Source: Streptomyces sp. NBC_01485
GTDB taxonomy: Bacteria; Actinomycetota; Actinomycetes; Streptomycetales; Streptomycetaceae
Assembly: GCF_036227125.1 (NCBI RefSeq)
Contig: NZ_CP109435.1
Location: 1,116,001-1,180,000 of the forward strand
Reading direction: 5' to 3'
Length of the DNA stretch: 64,000 nt
Shown: piece after piece, positions 60,453 to 64,000 of the stretch
Layout: every line of letters begins with the position of its first letter
Position numbering within the stretch: the first letter of the stretch is position 1
Notes under the pieces: model-generated
The model's database searches: none
What the model was told of the DNA's origin: nothing
Seen by the model: the letters and a program-made list of their open reading frames with translations, nothing else
Made by a program: the position numbers and the translations under genes

Positions 60453-62039
60453 ATGTCACACCGTCCCCTTCCCGGGCGCCGCGGCGTCCTACGCGGCTCG
60501 CTCGCCGCGTCCGCGGCCCTGGCCCTGCCCGCCGCGGCCGGCGCGGCGCCCGCCTTCGCGCTGTCCGGGCGGCCCCGGGCGGGGTGGGGTGTGCAGGCCG
60601 GGGACGTGACCTCCGACTCCGGGCTGGTGTGGGTGCGGTCCGACCGGCCTGCGCGGATGGTCGTCGAGACCGCGGCGACGGAGTCGTTCCGGGGCGCCCG
60701 CCGTTGGCACGGTCCGCTGCTCGGCGCCGGTACGGACTTCACCGGCACGACCCGGCTGCACGGGCTGCCCGCCGGTGAGCAGATCCACTACCGCGTGCTG
60801 CTCGCCGACCCGGACGACCCGCGCCGCGCCGGCGAGCCGGTGACCGGCACCTTCCGCACCGTGCCCCTCGGGCGTCGGCGCGGGGTGCGTTTCCTGTGGT
60901 CCGGGGACCTCGCGGGCCAGGGCTGGGGCATCAACCCGGACCTCGGCGGCTACCGCATCTACAACGCGATGGCGAAGCTCGACCCCGACTTCTTCCTGTG
61001 CAGCGGCGACAACATCTACGCCGACGGACCGATCACGGCGACGCAGGCGCTGCCCGACGGCAGCCTCTACCGGAACGTCACCACCGAGGAGAAGGCGAAG
61101 GTCGCCGAGACCCTCGCCGAGTTCCGCGGCAACTTCCGCTACAACCTGCTGGATCAGAACCTGCGCCGGTTCAACGCGCGGGTGCCGTCGATCATCCAGT
61201 GGGACGACCACGAGGTCCGTAACAACTGGTACCCGGGCGAGGTGATCGCCGACTCCGACGCCCGTTACACGGAGAAGAGCGTCGACGTGCTCGCGGGGCG
61301 CGCCCGACGGGCGTTCAGCGAGTACTTCCCGATCTCCAGCCTGCGGCCTGGCGCCAGGGAGGGCCGCGTCCACCGGGTCGTACGCCACGGGCCGCTGCTC
61401 GACGTGTTCGTCCTGGACATGCGGACGTACCGCAACGCCAACTCGCCCGACGACCAGACCGTGGACCCGCAGGGCATCCTCGGCACCGAGCAACTGGAGT
61501 GGCTCAAGCGGGAGTTGTCGCGCTCACGTGCGGTGTGGAAGGTGATCGCCGCCGACATGCCGCTCGGGCTCGTCGTACCGGACGCCACCGAGGGGAAGCC
61601 GAACATCGAGGCCGTGGCGCAGGGCGACCCGGGCGCGCCGCTCGGCCGTGAGCTGCAGATCGCCGAGCTGCTGCGGTACGTCAAGCACCGGCGGATCACC
61701 GGCACGGTGTGGCTGACGGCCGACGTGCACCACACCTCGGCGCAGCACTACCAGCCGTCGCGGGCCGCGTTCACCGACTTCGAACCGTTCTGGGAGTTCG
61801 TCTCCGGTCCGCTCAACGCGGGCGCCTTCCCGGCCAGCGCGCTGGACGGCACGTTCGGTCCGGAGCGGGTGTTCGTGAAGGCGCCGACGGCCTCGAACGT
61901 GTCGCCGGCCGAGGGCTACCAGTTCTTCGGCGAGGTCGATATCGACGGCGACAGCGGCGAGTTGACGGTCCGTCTGCGCGAGCAGGACGGCACCGTGCTG
62001 TTCACGCAGGTGCTGCAGCCGGGACGGGTCGGGCAGTAG
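60453..62039 (+). CDS. phoD: secreted alkaline phosphatase/phosphodiesterase, PhoD family
   Basis: A 528-residue enzyme exported by the Tat system: the N-terminus has GRRGVLRGS followed by an Ala-rich hydrophobic stretch and an AFA cleavage region (about residue 37). A fibronectin-like N domain (about 40-140) precedes the metallophosphatase domain with SGDLAGQGWG (about 150), SGDNIYADG (about 186), WDDHEVRNNW (about 250) and TADVHHTSAQHY (about 424). Such enzymes use Ca and Fe to release phosphate from esters. ATG 60453 behind GGAGG. A possible PHO box lies upstream. Confidence 0.92.
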   Translation: MSHRPLPGRRGVLRGSLAASAALALPAAAGAAPAFALSGRPRAGWGVQAGDVTSDSGLVWVRSDRPARMVVETAATESFRGARRWHGPLLGAGTDFTGTTRLHGLPAGEQIHYRVLLADPDDPRRAGEPVTGTFRTVPLGRRRGVRFLWSGDLAGQGWGINPDLGGYRIYNAMAKLDPDFFLCSGDNIYADGPITATQALPDGSLYRNVTTEEKAKVAETLAEFRGNFRYNLLDQNLRRFNARVPSIIQWDDHEVRNNWYPGEVIADSDARYTEKSVDVLAGRARRAFSEYFPISSLRPGAREGRVHRVVRHGPLLDVFVLDMRTYRNANSPDDQTVDPQGILGTEQLEWLKRELSRSRAVWKVIAADMPLGLVVPDATEGKPNIEAVAQGDPGAPLGRELQIAELLRYVKHRRITGTVWLTADVHHTSAQHYQPSRAAFTDFEPFWEFVSGPLNAGAFPASALDGTFGPERVFVKAPTASNVSPAEGYQFFGEVDIDGDSGELTVRLREQDGTVLFTQVLQPGRVGQ

Positions 62040-62096
62040 CCGGGCAGCGGTCGGGCGTCCCGTACTCTCGACACCACGTGCCGCGTACCGGCGTCA

Positions 62097-62203
62097 TCCC
62101 CCGGTGCGCGGTGCGGTCGTAGTGCCCTGGCTCGCGATGCAGCCGTAATCCCCTGGTGCGCGGTTACGACCGTTCCCCTGGTACGCGGTGCGGTCGTAGA
62201 AGA
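62097..62203. repeat. 26-bp tandem repeat, four copies
   Basis: Copies start with the (C/T)CTGG or CCGG landmark at 62101, 62127, 62153 and 62178, giving periods of 26, 26 and 25 bp. The common core is CTGGTGCGCGGTGCGGTCGTA. The second half of copy three appears inverted (TACGACCG). They lie between phoD and the ACT-GNAT gene, just before an AT-rich promoter-like stretch. Confidence 0.75.
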
Positions 62204-62288
62204 ATTAACAAAACGGGCATTAGTAACCTTTACCCGTCGGTCACAGTGCGTTCGTGATCACGCAACACCGTTCCTTCACAGTGGCCGT

Positions 62289-63707
62289 ATGACTCGAGAC
62301 ATGTCTGATGTGATGCGCGCGAAGCGCGGACGCCCTGTGCACCACTGGCGGCGGGACGTGGTGGAGCTCGCCGCGCTCTTCACGGCCGTCACGGTGGCCG
62401 ACGGGGTGGCGAACCTGGTGGGGCACGGCCCCGGCGGTCCGGTGCTGCTGGCCGTCTCCGCCGCCGTACTCGTCGCCACGGCCGGGTTCCACACGTGGTG
62501 GGCACGCCGCCACGGTCACGCGCCGCCGACGGGCGATACCGACGCCCGGCCACGCTCCGAGGAGCCGCAGGCCGGGCCGTCCGGGTTCCCCTCCGGGGTC
62601 ACCGAGGAGTGCGCGCTGTGGCGGATGCGGACGACGGTGAAGGACGCCCCGGGGTCGCTGGCCGCACTGTGCGTGGCGCTCGCCGGCCACAAGGTGGACA
62701 TCCTGAGCCTGCAGACGCACCCGCTGGGCGAGGACACGGTGGACGAGTTCCTGCTGCGGGCCCCCGGGTCCCTCGCGGCGGCCGAGATCACCCGCGCCCT
62801 CGCGCTGGCGGGCGGCTCGGGCACCTGGATCGAGCGGGCGGACGCCCACGATCTGGTGGACGCGCCGACCCGGGTCCTGGGCCTGGCCACCCGCACCGCC
62901 CTCGACCCGGCCGAACTTCCCCTCGCGCTGCGGCAGTTGCTGGGCCGTTGCACGATCCGCTCGCTGCCCGCCACGGCCGGGAGCAGCGGCCGGGGGCCGG
63001 AGGGCGTGCCCGTGGAGGGCGTGCTGGAGGACACCGTGCTGCGGCTGCGGGCGCCTGAGGGCGGAGTGATCACGGTGGAGCGGCCGTACCTGCCGTTCAC
63101 CCCGACCGAGTTCGCACGCGCGCGTGCCCTCGTGGAGCTCGACGCCCGGCTCGGGGCGCGGGTCCCGCGCGGCCAGGACGTGCTGACGCTGCCCGAGGGC
63201 GACGACATCACCGTGCGCCGGGCCGACGCGGATGACCTGGAGGCGGCGAAGGCGATGCACGAGCGGTGCTCGGCGCGCACGCTCGCAATGCGCTACCACG
63301 GGCCCGTCGGCGACGCCGACCGCTACCTCGGCCACCTGCTCAGCCCCCGCTTCGGCCGCACGCTGGCCGTGCAGACGCCGTCCGGCCGCGTCGTCGGCCT
63401 CGGCCACCTGCTGTGGGACGGCGACGAGACGGAGGTCGCGCTGCTGATCGAGGACCAGTGGCAGCGCCGCGGCGTCGGCGCCGAACTGCTCGGCCGGCTG
63501 GTCGCGATGGCCGTCGAGGCGGGCTGCGACAGCGTGTACGCCGTGACACAGGCCGCCAACACCGGCATGGTCGCCGCCATGCGCGGCCTCGGCCTGCCCC
63601 TCGACTACCAGATCGAGGAGGGGACGCTCGTGATCACCGCCCGCCTGGAGAAGGGCGCGGCGCGCGAGACGTCCCAGCGGCACGGGGAGCGCGTCACGCG
63701 CGACTGA
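62289..63707 (+). CDS. membrane protein with ACT and GNAT domains
   Basis: A 472-residue fusion. Two membrane helices (about residues 25-43 and 50-68) are followed by a linker, an ACT-like amino-acid-binding region (about 108-180, TTVKDAPGSLAALCVALAGH), a middle region (about 185-300) and a C-terminal GNAT acetyltransferase (about 305-455, ITVRRADADDLEAAKAMHE, the acetyl-CoA loop DQWQRRGVGAELLGRLV at about 393). Actinobacterial ACT-GNAT proteins include amino-acid-sensitive protein lysine acetyltransferases; the membrane helices are an addition. Start ATG 62289 without a strong site. Confidence 0.85.
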   Translation: MTRDMSDVMRAKRGRPVHHWRRDVVELAALFTAVTVADGVANLVGHGPGGPVLLAVSAAVLVATAGFHTWWARRHGHAPPTGDTDARPRSEEPQAGPSGFPSGVTEECALWRMRTTVKDAPGSLAALCVALAGHKVDILSLQTHPLGEDTVDEFLLRAPGSLAAAEITRALALAGGSGTWIERADAHDLVDAPTRVLGLATRTALDPAELPLALRQLLGRCTIRSLPATAGSSGRGPEGVPVEGVLEDTVLRLRAPEGGVITVERPYLPFTPTEFARARALVELDARLGARVPRGQDVLTLPEGDDITVRRADADDLEAAKAMHERCSARTLAMRYHGPVGDADRYLGHLLSPRFGRTLAVQTPSGRVVGLGHLLWDGDETEVALLIEDQWQRRGVGAELLGRLVAMAVEAGCDSVYAVTQAANTGMVAAMRGLGLPLDYQIEEGTLVITARLEKGAARETSQRHGERVTRD

Positions 63708-63730
63708 CGTGGAATGGAACGGACGCAGAA

Positions 63731-63778
63731 CGGGTGAGGGAAGGCCCGGCGGCGAACCGCCGGGCCTTCCCTCACCCG
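63731..63778. terminator. 22-bp perfect hairpin terminator
   Basis: The arms 63731-63752 and 63757-63778 are perfectly complementary around the loop CGAA (core AGGCCCGGCGG pairs with CCGCCGGGCCT). It lies 23 nt after the ACT-GNAT stop and 24 nt before the end of the convergent gene, so it probably serves both. Confidence 0.92.
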
Positions 63779-63802
63779 CCTCACGCGCCTCGCTCACACG
63801 CC

Positions 63803-64000
63803 TCACACGGTGACGGACGCCTCCATCGCCCCCGACTCCCCCAACGTTCCCGACGCCCCCGACGCCCCCAACGCCCCCGCCAGATCCCCCCACAGATCCT
63901 CGACGTCCTCCAGCCCGACCGACAGTCGCAGCAGCCGGTCGCTCACGCCCGCGCCCCTGCGCTCCCGCTCGTCGACGATGCGGTGGCTGATGGACGCCGG
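63803..64000 (-). CDS. Cys/Met-metabolism PLP enzyme, C-terminal end (5' part outside window)
   Basis: The minus-strand frame enters at base 64000 and ends at TGA 63803-63805. PASISHRIVDERERRGAGVSD then RLLRLSVGLEDVEDLWGDL is the conserved C-terminus of cystathionine gamma-synthase/lyase-type enzymes. A repeated GASGASG-like tail follows, encoded by GACGCCCCC repeats. Which enzyme of the family it is cannot be told. Confidence 0.8.
   Translation of the reverse strand, partial: PASISHRIVDERERRGAGVSDRLLRLSVGLEDVEDLWGDLAGALGASGASGTLGESGAMEASVTV

Noticed and set aside
62097..62203. CRISPR array
   Set aside because: Units are directly adjacent with no unique spacers and there are no cas genes.

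Overview
The window is chromosomal DNA of a Streptomyces species. The evidence is high GC throughout, GTG and TTG starts with strong GGAGG ribosome sites, many secreted and Tat proteins, SpoIIE-type phosphatases, a WhiJ-like HATPase/XRE/DUF397 trio, and a gene order (pfkA, ddaH-rocD, tap, urease, clpP, bio, purB) that recalls the S. coelicolor chromosome from memory. Most of it is ordinary core or arm-proximal sequence with one clear accessory insertion.

Region by region. 1-4.5 kb: the end of a 6-phosphofructokinase gene, a gluzincin-like protein, a HAD-like hydrolase and a CtaG-type membrane protein. 4.5-8.7 kb (minus): a four-gene operon of a LytTR response regulator, a DUF485 protein, an acetate-type sodium symporter and a LytS-type kinase. 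8.7-11.5 kb: an Lrp regulator followed by dimethylargininase and ornithine aminotransferase, with two helically phased palindromes between regulator and operon. 11.6-16.4 kb: two SpoIIE/PP2C phosphatases and an acyltransferase. 16.4-22.8 kb (minus): tripeptidyl aminopeptidase and a complete urease operon ureABCFGD. 23.3-25.7 kb: a Phd-type antitoxin, a ClpP paralogue with its catalytic His replaced by Arg, and a cell-wall hydrolase gene behind a ydaO-type c-di-AMP riboswitch. 25.7-27.5 kb: the HATPase/XRE/DUF397 trio. 27.6-32.2 kb: biotin genes, bioF divergent from bioBAD, with BioB carrying a Cys/His-rich repeat tail. 32.2-43.9 kb: a large LuxR regulator, a lipase, a toxin-antitoxin pair, a MacB/FtsX ABC transporter, a GNAT enzyme, two CBS-domain transport proteins and an SGNH hydrolase.

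43.75-49.60 kb: an inserted island. It lies between two 26-bp near-identical direct repeats (25 of 26 match). The left copy sits near the 3' end of the SGNH hydrolase gene, and the right copy is followed by what looks like the displaced original C-terminus of that gene. Inside are a DUF5958 gene, a translationally coupled pair for a radical SAM protein and a PLP enzyme that I cannot assign to a known pathway, a third coupled reading frame cut off by an IS630-type remnant, two secreted proteins (one frameshifted), a long hairpin, and IS256- and IS5-type transposase remnants. No integrase gene is visible. This is the most likely place for an undescribed system.

49.7-64 kb: purB, a uracil-DNA-glycosylase-like gene that seems to start at CTG, an ABC transporter with its divergent two-component system, ROK and GntR/HutC regulators (the latter beside a DasR-like palindrome), a reductase, an alpha/beta hydrolase, the remnant of a MocR-type regulator, a Tat-exported PhoD phosphatase behind a possible PHO box, a membrane ACT-GNAT fusion behind a 26-bp tandem repeat, and the end of a trans-sulfuration enzyme. 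All functions are read from motifs; no searches were run.
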